The notes under the pieces were generated by a model, which saw nothing but the letters and a program-made list of their open reading frames with translations, was not told the origin of the DNA and made no database searches. Positions 21,483-32,659 of a stretch of 64,000 nt of DNA are shown here, in pieces (the first letter of the stretch is position 1; each line of letters starts with the position of its first letter). The position numbers and the translations under genes were made by a program. The stretch lies in contig NC_081411.1 in the NCBI RefSeq assembly GCF_030272615.1, forward strand, positions 208,846,244-208,910,243. The letters are read 5' to 3'. Source of the DNA: Cryptomeria japonica. Lineage: Eukaryota > Streptophyta > Pinopsida > Cupressales > Cupressaceae.

Positions 21483-22078
21483 GCACCTCTTCAATCGAAT
21501 GGTAACCTCACATTTGACCCATCAAGCTCCAATACAAACTTGCAATACAAAGATCCAAAATGCAAACCCCAAATTTCTCTCAATTGGCAAACCAATGGCA
21601 CTCTAATGGCTCTGATACCATGTGAGATTTTGCCAAGATCAAGAGGAATGGAAAGCACAAATAAGAGAGAACAAAATGGATGATATAAATAAACTATATT
21701 CGATCAAGAAAATATTGATCAACTGGATCATTAATCCTTACATACAATGAATATGAGCCTTCTTATATAGGCAAGGCTATATGGATATGTGAGCACACAA
21801 ACATGACATCTGGCTCAATAAGAAACAAGGGTAGGTAGGAAATAGGTGTGGGTAGGTAGGAGAAACAGTATAATAGTCCACACGAGATGGATCACCCACT
21901 GAATGTGGAGTGTAGCAATAAGATCAACACCATAAAAGGTGGAAATTCTCCTACACGCACTATCCCAATGTGGCACAAACACAAGTGTCTCATACCCAAA
22001 CTACTATGAAATGCATTTTCTAAGTAAGCTTAAGTAAGGTGTAATAATATCCAAGATGAATAATTATTTACACCAACA
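21483..22078 (-). mobile_element. Copia-like element copy B: leader fragment plus 5' LTR
   Basis: The 138-bp leader (21483-21620, with primer-binding site 21608-21620) is joined to LINE sequence at 21482, so the body of the element is missing. The LTR is 21621-22078 (458 bp), starting TGTGAGATT and ending CACCAACA, then ATTTT of the target duplication. Compared with copy C, about 4.56 kb (the equivalent of 47022-51579) is absent at the junction. It is nearly identical to 51580-52175. Confidence 0.85.
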
Positions 22079-25000
22079 ATTTTATTGATAGAATTTTGAT
22101 ATTCTTTACATTTTGATAACCCTATGGATAAGGAGTCTTAATAGGAAGAGTTTGAGGTTTTCTGGTTGAAATGATTAGAAATGAGGTTTGAATAGCTTAA
22201 AAATATAACTATGAATCATTTGCAACCACTATTTCACTGGGAAACAATCAATTAGGCCAAAATTCAGTCTCTTAGGAGAGCTAATAACCATGGTTAATTG
22301 TTCACTTTTTTATATGATATGATTGGATATGAGATAATCCAAGAACTAAGGATAACGATAAAAGAATGACATGATTTAGAATAAAAAAATAAAAAAATAT
22401 CATAGAGTAAACACATAATTACAAATCTAGAAATGGGACACAAAAGGGACATGTATCTGAAATCTGCACCTAAAAATGGCAAAAAGGTGTTTTAAGTACC
22501 CTACTTGTGGAGATGCTTCCTGCAACTAACACTTCAAATTCTAGATCGAGATATTTTATAGATGACACTCTTTGAAATTAAGCCAAAAGTGTGAGACGTG
22601 TGATAATTTACAAAAACCACGAGTTTTTTCTTGTTCAAAATCTATAACTATAACTTTGAGCCATTTCTTTAAAATTATACAAATTTAGTACGTCAGATCT
22701 ATAACTTGCATAGAAAAAGGGGAAAAAAGTTATGTTGCATAGAGGCTTGATTAAGTAAAACCTCGAGTAGTATTTACCTTCCCTATAACTATGATATGAT
22801 GTGAGATAGCTTACCCCTAGTAGAGAAGAGGTTTAAAATCTTAAAGGAAATGTTGAAATGATAATTGATACTTTTTGTATGAACTTATTTCCCTAGAGTA
22901 TTCACAATACTTGATATTGCTTGATAGGAGTTAATTCATACCTTTATTAATAGAGAAAAAAAAAACATGATCATGATTGCTAAACTTGAATTATTGAATG
23001 CTTGAGTTTAGATCTCTCCTCAAGTGCCTTGAATATTCCTAATTAAATGTCTTAATTTGTTGAAATTAAGAGATATTGAAATGAGGGGGAGGGAGTTATA
23101 TTTATGCATAAATTACACCATTTGTGTTAAAATTTTGAAGAAGGTTGACATCGAGGAGCACCTTCTTTCTCGACATTTTCTTGACTATTAGAGGTTCAAA
23201 TTTAGGCCAAAAGGCTAGACTAAGGTGCTAAGTGTGATAGTCCAATAAGACTACTGTAGTGGGTACCATAGTACTAGATTTTTTATCCAAAACTAACATT
23301 AGTGAGCTCAAGATTATGCTATAGTAGTTTATAACCTCTACTATAGGTATGAAATTATGTGAGCAACCTTATCCCAGGTAGAGTAGAGGTGGAAAATCCT
23401 GAAGAAAATATTGAATTGACAAATGATACCTTTCCTATGAAATTCTCTTCCTTAGGCATTCACAGTGCTCAGTGTTGCTTGATAGGAATTGATGGCTAAC
23501 TTCTTTAATAAATAAACACCTAACTTGATCATGATTGTTGAACTTGAATTATTGAATATTTGACTTTATATCTCTCCTCAAGTGCCTTGAATATTACTGA
23601 TTGAATTTCTCAATTAGAGTGATGATTTGGAATTAGGATATGTTGAAATGAGGCTAAGGGAGTTGTATTTATACACAGTTTAAATATATTATGTTTAAAT
23701 TTTGAAGAAGGATGGCATCCAGTATCACTCTCTTGGTTTACATTTTCTTGACTATTAGAGGTTCAAATATAATCTTGAAAAGGCTAGACTAGGGTGCTAA
23801 GTGTCATACTCCAAGATGACTAGGGTGGTAGGTACCATAGTCCTGGAATTTTTAGCCAAAACCAATGTAACCCCATGTCCCCATGTCGCTACGTAAGTGC
23901 ATTATCTGCTTAAATTTAAGGAGTTGGTGTGTCCCCATGCAAATTTTTATTTATAGGAAAGGGATAAATTGGAATCTATCCCTATTGTAGTGGAGAAGAA
24001 GCTGCATAGAAATAAAAAATAAGCTTTGAAAAGGGGGGGGGGGGCTAGAAATAACTAGTAGTTGCTTATTAAAAAAATTGATATGTGGCTCCACAAATTT
24101 ATTTCCCTCCTTTTTATATGTCTCCAATCTTTTCTCTTGAATTTATTGTAGAAATTATTATTAATGATTTCATCTAAATTTTTTTAAGATATTTGCTTAA
24201 AACATAAGCATAAAAAATTAAATTTGCAGGGGGGCACGAGGTACATAAATTGTTCCTAAAAATATTCAATAGTGGCTAGCAGCAAAATAAAAAAATGGCA
24301 TGGGTTCTTGACCTAAGTGAGGTCAAAATTGTCTTGGCCTTCCAAATTTGGCCATAGACACAAGAAAGCTACGATACCATCCCAGTTTAGCATTGGTGTC
24401 TAGGTTTAATACTGGTCTCTAGCTTTAGTATTGAAGTTATGATAGTCTATTGTAGTTTAATCATAGTTCTATTGTCCTATCATGCAAATATATGCTAGGG
24501 ATAATTAAACAAGACACTACAAATGTAGAGGAAATATCCCTGAGTGTCTGTGATGCTACCCAAGTCTGAAAATGATAAAAAATTGACTTAGGAGAAGAAA
24601 TCAACAATGAGTCCCCTAGGTGCTAGCACAAACACAATGTGAAAGTAGAATATTAGATGGTTTGTAACGATATTAGTAATACTCCTAATATCTTAACTAA
24701 TACAAAGGTTGCAAGGACACTCAAACACAACACCTTTTGACATTTAGGAACCTTTACAACACTCTACAAGAGGGTATGAATCAACACAAACACTTCACAA
24801 TACCACTTGAAATACAACTAGTACACATTTTGAAGGTACAATTTGTCAAAAAGATAACCCAAGATCAAAAGAAGACATCTTAGATTAGTTTTCATCCCCC
24901 CAAAGAAGTTTCTATATACATTTACCATATAAAAGAAACTTAATCATTCACAAAACATACTAATTCATAACCAATTAGATATTCCAGTTAATAAGATGTC

Positions 25001-25490
25001 CTCTCTATGGGAGGTCTAATAAGCAATATTAGAGTTCACATTGCTAGAGGGCTCAAATATCTTTCAATATAAAACTACATTTCATTGAATCTATAGAAGA
25101 GACTAAATAATACATGAGAATGAATCTTGTGAACATCTCAATACAATATCCTTCAGAGTTTAATGATGGTATGCATGATATCAATCCACATGGAATCAAA
25201 AGATTTTCTCGCTCCATGCTAGAAAATAGTGACAAGGATAAAAACTTTGACATGTCTCCTTTCCAAAAACAACACTCACTATTTATATTAAGTCCAGCTG
25301 TCCAGAAATATTAAATTAGCACCTACAAATACATTTAGGAAATAATGTCCTTTTTAAATATAGTGTTAAAAAAAGCCCTTACATTGGTAAAAAAATCAAC
25401 ATAAGATTAGATCTTGTGAAATAAAATATCAATTAATTAAAAATTGAAATAAATACAGAACTTTTTTTAATCTTTTGCTTGCTTCTACTT
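22079..25490. repeat. Duplicated flank, copy B
   Basis: Non-coding, and nearly identical to 52176-55593 throughout. The first 2.45 kb also matches 4792-7241. The last ~950 bp (24536-25490) is a diverged relative of 47560-48560 (shared words GACTTAGGAGAAGAAAT, ACTACATTTCATT, CATGCTAG.AAATA). It has a poly-G tract of 12 at 24033-24044. Short frames such as 25053-25314 are conserved only because the DNA is duplicated. The match to copy C stops at CTTCTACTT (25482-25490). Confidence 0.8.
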
Positions 25491-27378
25491 AGAATTGTTA
25501 TCATTCATTCGATAAAACATTCTCTACTTCTTATATCAAAGGATTTTATTAATTGCTCTACTTCTTATATCAATGGATTTTATTAATTGCTATCAAACCG
25601 CCAGCAGAGTTCCGGCAAACAAACGTACTGAGTGTAACTACTGTTGAAATTTGATAGGAATCCTTGAAATCTGATTTTAAATCTTGAAAACTTGAAATTA
25701 CAGTTGTTTTCGCAAGTTACCAATTTTATTTAATTAACATTTCAATTTTTTATTTTTTATTTGTGATTATAATCGATTATTTCAGATATATATATATATA
25801 TATATGAAGAAAATACTATTGTTGAGGGAGGAGGTAGAAACAAGGGTTTAGTTAGATCTACAAATGTGGGTACCCATTTTAAAGTTCCCCTATTAGTGAT
25901 TGTTGTTTTGTAACGTAGGGAAAAGTGAGTTCCCATTAGCTTAAAATAATAGTGTTATCATACATGTACCTATCAATAGTGGGTTCATATTCTAAATGGG
26001 TATGCATTTATAATAGATTATCATTTCAAGATTTCAAAGATTTCAAATCATAATAGGTATCTTTAGGAATGTGTGTGTTTAAGTTTGCAACCTTATTAGT
26101 AAATAGGCAATTATTTCTTATGAAAATCATAATGGTTACCAATATAAAATGGGCACATGTTTAAGCTAGGAAGCTCATTCATAAATAGGTACCTATGTTT
26201 TATAAAATGGGTTCTTATTTCTATTAAAATTTATTCAAATATTGACACTTCCACTAAATGAGGACCCATTAACTTGCATGTACCTTGTAAATAAACATAA
26301 ATAAGGTAAAACCTTAAATAATTATTTACACCAGAAAAAAATTAGATAAGAAAATAATACTACAAAGCAACTAATGTATTATTTAGGAACAAGAACAACT
26401 ATAGAAATACTCGTAGATTTCTTAGACTTTCCATAAATCATCATAAATTATATGTCATTCTTGAAAGAAATCATCCATTTTAGACTCCATAATATTCTAG
26501 AAAGATGCTTATGGCATGTCTCGTAATATTCTAGTGTAACTTTCCTTGACTTCACCATCTAAGACATCATAAGATCTATCATAAAATTTATCATCGCGGG
26601 TTCCTATATCTCCTCAAGGTACTATTTCATGGCATTTCACAATTCCAAATATCTAACACAAGACATACCAAGCATTAAGAACTTACGAAATTTGACACAT
26701 CTTAATTTCAATTAACATTACCTAAATTTTTTTTTGTTGTTGTGATAATTATCTATTCAAAATTATTTTTAAAATATTAAAACATAAATTAATTAATATA
26801 TATATATATCATCATAACTTAAATTTATATTTTACTATAATTTTATACAACATTTAATATTCTATCAAAAATCTTGTTTTGATAAGATACAATCTTTGAA
26901 AAGTTTAATATAAACGTTTTAGGAAAATACATAACCCATCAAATCTGACCCAAAAAGATAATTCAATTTAAAAAAATATATCTCAAATAAAATTATATAT
27001 AAATATTTTACAAAGTTTAATTTCTCTAGACATTGATTTATCATTTCCACTATTTTGAGCAATATATCCTTCTACCAAAATTTCAAAATAAACATTAATT
27101 TTTTTTAATTTAAATAATGCACAATTATGGCTCCAATCGAATTCCAAAACGGTAACACACATTAATTTGTAACTTTATATGACATGTTTTTTCTCATATA
27201 CGATGTACTCTAAGGGCATTCCCTAACGGTGTGGCCATTGAATCTCCATAAACATTTGCAAGTATAAAGCAACCCTACAGTTAAATAACTCAAATAGTTC
27301 TCTAAATTTTATAGCACTCTCGACTTGACGTGAAAGAGTCTAGATCTTTATATCTTATTCAAGAAGAAAGAGTTGATA
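25491..27378. other. AT-rich upstream region of the F-box gene
   Basis: No credible gene. It contains a 34-bp tandem pair (25522-25555 and 25556-25589, CTCTACTTCTTATATCAA...) and an (AT)10 run at 25786-25805. Recurrent TGGGTACC/TAGGTACC-like phrases occur at 25860-26280. The last few hundred bases presumably hold the F-box promoter and 5' leader. No TATA box can be chosen confidently among the many AT-rich stretches. Confidence 0.5.
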
Positions 27379-28353
27379 ATGGATTTTTTACAGGAACTCC
27401 CCGAACAGATATTTCGAGACATTCTACTAAGAATATCGTATGAATCTCAGTCAAAGATTAAGCAGTTGTTGAAGCCTGCCAAAGAAATGATGGAATGCTT
27501 CAAATTTTATCAAGATAGAATTAAGTTTGGGCTGGCCAATAAATATATATGTTTTCTTCAGCGTTGTGAGGTATCTATATACGATCCTATTGATCATTCA
27601 TGTAAACCTTTTCGAACTGAACATGAAATCTCACACTCTTCTAAGATTATAAATGTGAATCATAAGATAGTTGTGCTAGACGGGCACTTTTCTTTAAGTC
27701 CAAAGATTTGGATATATGATTTATTATCTAGTACATGGAAGCGAGGTGCTGATATTCCAACCCCGAGTGATAGAAATAAGTATGCATGGTGTGCTTCACC
27801 TGATGGATCAATTTACATTGCAGGAGGATATGACACTATTGCTGGCCGTAAGCTCCGTGACGCAGCAGTTTATAAAGTAGATGAAGACAAGTGGGAGCTT
27901 CTTCCTCAGATGTACGAAAATGTTGGTCGGTACTGTAGAGGTTTTTTTATTGAAGGAATGTTTTATGTCCTATATCGTTATAGAACTCAAAGATTTGATC
28001 CCAACACAAGAGTATGGACAACAATAGCAAATATGTCTTTGCCTTATTCCTATTACTACGATCTTCTATATGCATTTGGACGACTAATTGCATTTACGAC
28101 CAAAGGAATAGAAGAATATGATTGGGAAGGAAGTGTATGGAGAGAAGTGGAACCGCTCCCTCAAGGCTTTACAGTTCTCCATGCCACAGTGTGGTATGAT
28201 CGAATTTTCTTGCGGGGATATAGCAATTTTATGCGTCCCATTTTTTATATGTATAAACCTGGAGCAGCATTAACCGAGAGGTGGATTTCTATCGAAGAGC
28301 CAAACATTTTTCTGGAAAACTATGTCGAATCTATTGTCACAATAGAAATTTAA
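27379..28353 (+). CDS. F-box/Kelch-repeat protein, KISS ME DEADLY-like
   Basis: A single-exon gene of 324 codons. The start is the ATG at 27379-27381, since the in-frame codons just upstream are ATA and TTG. The N-terminus (residues 7-50, LPEQIFRDILLRIS...FYQDRIKFG) aligns by eye with the F-box of the plant KMD/SKIP family (LPDD...CLxRVPY...FYRERKKSG), which docks the protein on SKP1 in an SCF ubiquitin ligase. Residues ~95-225 hold about three Kelch blades: WIYDLLSSTWKRGA, then IYIAGGYD...VYKVDEDKWELLPQM, then RFDPNTRVWTTI. Further blade-like sequence (VWREVEPLPQGF) leads to residue 324. Blade 2 keeps the Gly-Gly pair (149-150). In angiosperms this family targets phenylalanine ammonia-lyase or type-B response regulators. 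The target here is unknown. The F-box is divergent: the usual CKxW segment is replaced by LLKPAKEMM, so SKP1 binding is not assured. The 3' quarter and 3' UTR are duplicated at 29941-30568. Confidence 0.85.
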   Translation: MDFLQELPEQIFRDILLRISYESQSKIKQLLKPAKEMMECFKFYQDRIKFGLANKYICFLQRCEVSIYDPIDHSCKPFRTEHEISHSSKIINVNHKIVVLDGHFSLSPKIWIYDLLSSTWKRGADIPTPSDRNKYAWCASPDGSIYIAGGYDTIAGRKLRDAAVYKVDEDKWELLPQMYENVGRYCRGFFIEGMFYVLYRYRTQRFDPNTRVWTTIANMSLPYSYYYDLLYAFGRLIAFTTKGIEEYDWEGSVWREVEPLPQGFTVLHATVWYDRIFLRGYSNFMRPIFYMYKPGAALTERWISIEEPNIFLENYVESIVTIEI

Positions 28354-28808
28354 TATATCCCTGCCCATTTCATTACTAATATCATTTGAAACATATGATT
28401 GTTCAAAATAGCTTTGAGATATCTATTCCTTTAAATCTTACAATTTGTTTTCCTCTGTCAATGTATCAAAAATTTTCAGCAATAATATCATATTTTTATT
28501 TCAGAAAATAAAATATTTTATTTATATTTCATTTTTATTTTTAAAAAACAAAAATCATTATTACTATTATTCATTTTGTACATGTCATGATATCAATTTT
28601 TGCTGAATTTTATTAAACAATTCTATCTTGTCAATTTTTGAAACTGAATAATAAATTCATAAAGAATAAAACTTAAGGATAACAAAACCCAAACACCATG
28701 ATTGAAACTTAAATTTGATGATACATTATTATAAATGATATAAATTAAAAACAAATCATCTTGCATACTTATACCTACTTTGTCAGTTGAAAAGGATAAG
28801 CAAAGACA
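28354..28808 (+). other. 3' flank / probable 3' UTR of the F-box gene
   Basis: AT-rich sequence after the stop, retained in the partial duplicate at 30160-30568 with one internal loss of about 46 bases. Several AATAAA-like words are present (for example near 28649 and 28665), so the transcript end may lie here. It has no coding features. Confidence 0.5.
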
Positions 28809-28829
28809 ATTACATATAAAAACATACAT

Positions 28830-29475
28830 TTCACAATAAATAGGGTGTGTCTTTAGGTTTCTGTTGTAACTATTTTGGTAGCAATTTTGTAACTAGTGTA
28901 ATGGTGTAAAATTTTCTTTTCAACTTTAATTTAACATAAAAAAAATAATCTATATTAAACCATTTAAAATTGAATATTAAAAATAATAGTGTACATTACA
29001 CAAACAAATGAGAGGGAAGATTTTATAAATGAATGCTTATGTTTGGTAATAAATAACAATCTCTCAAACAATATTGTACTCCCCAAATTAATATTGGTAT
29101 TAAAATCTTGAGCCTAAAAGCACTGGTTTAGCAAGATAAAAATATATAGTTACTAGGAAAATGAAAATGTGCAAGGTACTAAACAAATTTATGTTTCTGC
29201 TGAAACTATTTTGGTAGTGATTTTGTAACTACTGCAATGGTTAATTTTGAATCTTTACACACTAAACTCTGTAAAATTTTCTTTTCAGCTTTAATTTAAT
29301 ATTAGAAATGAATGTTTATGTTTGGTAATAAATAACAATCTCTCAAACAATATTGTAGTCCCAAATAAATATTGGTATTAAAATCTTGAGCCTAAAAGCA
29401 CTGGTTTAGTAAGATAAAATATATAATTACCAGGGAAATGAAAATATGCATGGTACTAAACAAATTTGTTCAAAG
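28830..29475. repeat. Diverged local direct duplication (~280-bp spacing)
   Basis: Two direct copies of a spacer: about 28850-29192 and 29195-29469. Shared phrases include ACTATTTTGGTAG, TGTAAAATTTTCTTTTCA, TATGTTTGGTAATAAATAAC and CTTGAGCCTAAAAGCACTGG. The first copy has an extra insertion near 28935-29030. No gene is visible. Confidence 0.75.
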
Positions 29476-29940
29476 ATCTTAAATTGAATTAATTATTTTA
29501 TTGGATCATTTTACAATTCATGTTCAACTTTTAAGGCAATGTACCCTCCCAACATGTATTAACAAAATTTAAAATATAAGGAAAAAAAATAATGTGCACT
29601 CTATCAATATAAGATGAAAATGTAGATACATTTTCCATTTACTCCACTAAGACAGTTGTGCTTTCTCGATTTCAAAGTCCAACAATTTTTGGAACTAACC
29701 CAGCTTTTTTTTCTTCAAACATGGCAAAATTTTCTGCCAAAAAAATATGCAAAGACGTAGCAATTATAGGTGACATTAATATCACCTGACATAAGTTCTA
29801 GAAGGGTAAGTGAAAGTTTAAAGATAATTTTGAATTTTCCCCTCGAATTGCAGTCAGTTTCATTAATTCAGTCTCCAAAACTATTACAGGCTCAAGTAAC
29901 CTACACATTATGATAGCTTTCCAAATACATCATGAGAACC
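29476..29940. other. Spacer without recognisable features
   Basis: AT-rich sequence between the local duplication and the F-box tail duplicate. No open frame of substance, repeat or signal is seen. Confidence 0.5.
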
Positions 29941-30568
29941 GTATGGAGAGAAGTGGAACCGCTCCCTCAAGGCTTTACATTCCTCCATGCCACAGTGTGG
30001 TATGAGCAAATTTTCTTGCGGGGATATAGCAATTTTCTGCGTCCCATTTTTTATATGTATAAGCCTGGAGCAGCATTAACTGAGAGGTGGATTTCTATCG
30101 AACAGCCAAACATTTTTCTCGAAAACTATGTCGAATCTATTGTCACAATAGAAATTTAATATATCCCTGCCCATTTCATTAATAATATCATTTGAAACAT
30201 ATGATTGTTTTCTTCTGTCAATGTATCAAAAATTTTCAGCAATAATATCATATTTTTATTTCAGAAAAGAAAATATTTTATTTATATTTGATTTTTATTT
30301 TTAGAAAACAAAAATCATTATTACTATTATTCATTTTGTACATGTCATGATATCAATTTTTGCTAAATTTTATTAAACAATTCTATCTTGTCAATTTTTG
30401 AAACTGAATAATAAATTCATAAAGAATAAAACTTAAGGATAACAAAACCCAAACACCATGATTGAAACTTAAATTTGATGATACATTATTATAAATGATA
30501 TAAATTAAAAACAAATCATCTTGTATACTTATACCTACTTTCTCTGTTGAAAAGGATAAGCAAAGACA
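29941..30568 (+). pseudogene. Truncated duplicate of the F-box/Kelch 3' end
   Basis: Matches 28135-28808 of the F-box gene: the last 72 codons in frame with the original stop (30157-30159), then the 3' flank. There is no F-box, no Kelch blades 1-3 and no promoter, so it is a pseudogene fragment. The coding part carries several amino-acid replacements (for example DR to EQ, MR to LR, EE to EQ) and a few silent changes, with no stop or frameshift. A short in-frame ATG at 29932 lies outside the duplicated segment and is probably chance. Confidence 0.85.
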
Positions 30569-31965
30569 TCACATAATGGCAAAAGTAAAAATAATGCAGG
30601 CTATACATGAGGCTGTGTCATTTTATGATTTGGAGAGAGTGTACAAATTCAAATTTTGGATTCAAATATTCTAAATTTTAGTTTTTTTATTTAATTATCT
30701 AAATTAATATATATAGAGAGATTATGTTTTATATTTATCAGCACAAAAATCTAATAGAATAGTAAAAATTATATAAGCTTTAATTTATTAGATGATAGTG
30801 ATTAGCAATATTGATTCATAAATGGAAGATTTAAAATGTTTAATGTATGTTTCAACAAATTGTAAAATTCTGAGAATCTAAATATCTATTATAAAATGAA
30901 AGTATTACTAGTTTATATATATTTAATAATATATAGAATAAGCAGAAATATATCTTTCCAGAAGCTTCTATTTTTTTATTAATTAGCGTAACCTACAATG
31001 GCATCATATAAGGGTCATTAGACTTGTCAGTGTAAAAAAAAAGAAATGATCCATATTCCTATCAGTTACAAACACACATCACAATTATAAAGGGTTATAG
31101 AGATGCAGCCAACTGAAAAATTAACGCATTGAAGTTCAAGAGTCATTCATATTTCGACAGTTTCAAACGCATGACAATTACAAACGAGTGTAGATATGCA
31201 TCCAACTGGATAATTAACGCATTGAAGTTCAAGAGTCATTCAATTTGCCTATGTGAGAGTGCCATATGCGTTCCTATTTGAGGAGAGGCATGTTTCTTTC
31301 ACCTGGGATTTGAATGGGTCATTGATAAATTTTGAATTTATAGTAGTCTTTTTATAGGCAATTCCTCTTGCTTTTCAGATTGTCGCTAAAAGGTTTAAAG
31401 CACCGAATCAATTGTGGAGGCTAGCATGTTGAATATTCAGCAACACCAATTCAAGAATAACATCTTTGCAGTCCTCGATAAGAATGATGGCTGAAGAAGA
31501 ATTGGATTTCTTTACTCAGACCATGATTTTCCTTCTGAAAGGCATGCGAGGAGTTTCTATCCTAAAAGAGGATTTGATAGAAGAACAACCATCTAATGAG
31601 TGTGTACCAAGATGGAGACCCTCTCAGTTCTGATAGAAATGGTGCAATTCTACATCTTGTAAAAAATGGATATCAAATCGCTTTTGGCAGCAGGGTTCGT
31701 TCTTTTTTTCTTCTTTTTTAAATATTTGAATGAACTGTCTTTCCACTTTGAATACATACGACTTTTCACTATACTTATTCATTAAAAGTTGCATCTTCTA
31801 CTCTGCTATGCTTCGCTTCACTCGTGCAATTCTCCTTTACACTATAACAGTTACGCCTTCTTAGAAGAGAGCAATTTGTATGCTACTGAAAATTCTTGAA
31901 TCCCTCTATTGACAGGATTTAATATATTTGACATAAAAAAGTATTCTTTGGGCACTTCTAATTAT
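30569..31965. other. Spacer with small repeats
   Basis: 30820-30984 matches 7286-7450. A 93-bp-period diverged tandem pair lies at about 31060-31245 (ATTAACGCATTGAAGTTCAA at both 31122 and 31215). A 48-codon open frame at 31487-31633 (MAEEELDFFTQTM...) shows no family features and may be a decayed exon. Otherwise no gene is seen. Confidence 0.5.
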
Positions 31966-32580
31966 CTTAGATGAGCGTATTTATGATCATAACTATGATC
32001 AATCACTTAATACTAATCATAATTATGATCAATCACTTATCATAACCAAACCTCGACCTTTCCAATATTCTTAATCTAGACTCAATTCCCTGGCCATAAT
32101 CTAACCCTAAACTAACCTAGGTAATGCTAATAATGATGTAAACCCTAACTATTATCCTAATCCCAATCTTAAACCCTATCTTAAACCATTACCCTAACCC
32201 TAACCATGATTCAAACCCTAAACCTAACCATAGTCCTAAGCCCTAACTCTATCCATAGTCCCAATAATAACACTAATAATGGTGTGTGCTAACCGTAATC
32301 CTAACCCTAACCATTATGTAAACATTACCATTAATCCTAACACTAACCCTTAACCCCAACCATGATGTAAAACATAACCCTAGAGCTATAATACTAATGT
32401 TAACCCTAACCCTAACCAAAGCCATGATGTAAACCATAACCTTTACCAGAGTCCTAACCACAACTCTAAACCATTACCTTAATCATAACCTTAACCCTAA
32501 CCCTTACCGTAACACTAACCCTAACCTAAACTAATCATAACACTAAACCCTAACTCTAAAAATAGGGAATGGCTCTACTG

Positions 32581-32659
32581 CCCTTAGGATGCACCAATCA
32601 TATATTACAATGTATTAATAATATATGAAGGGTAATTATATCTTGATGCATCCTAAGGG
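32581..32659. mobile_element. 79-bp foldback element, copy 2 (perfect ends)
   Basis: 13-bp inverted ends are perfect: CCCTTAGGATGCA at 32581-32593 and TGCATCCTAAGGG at 32647-32659. This is the least decayed of the three copies, and the AT-rich core matches copies 1 and 3 with a few changes. Confidence 0.6.

Noticed and set aside
25053-25314. Overlapping 66-codon frames on both strands, repeated at 55150-55411
   Set aside because: Near-identical duplicated DNA explains the conservation, and the diverged relative at 48200-48500 does not keep the frames.
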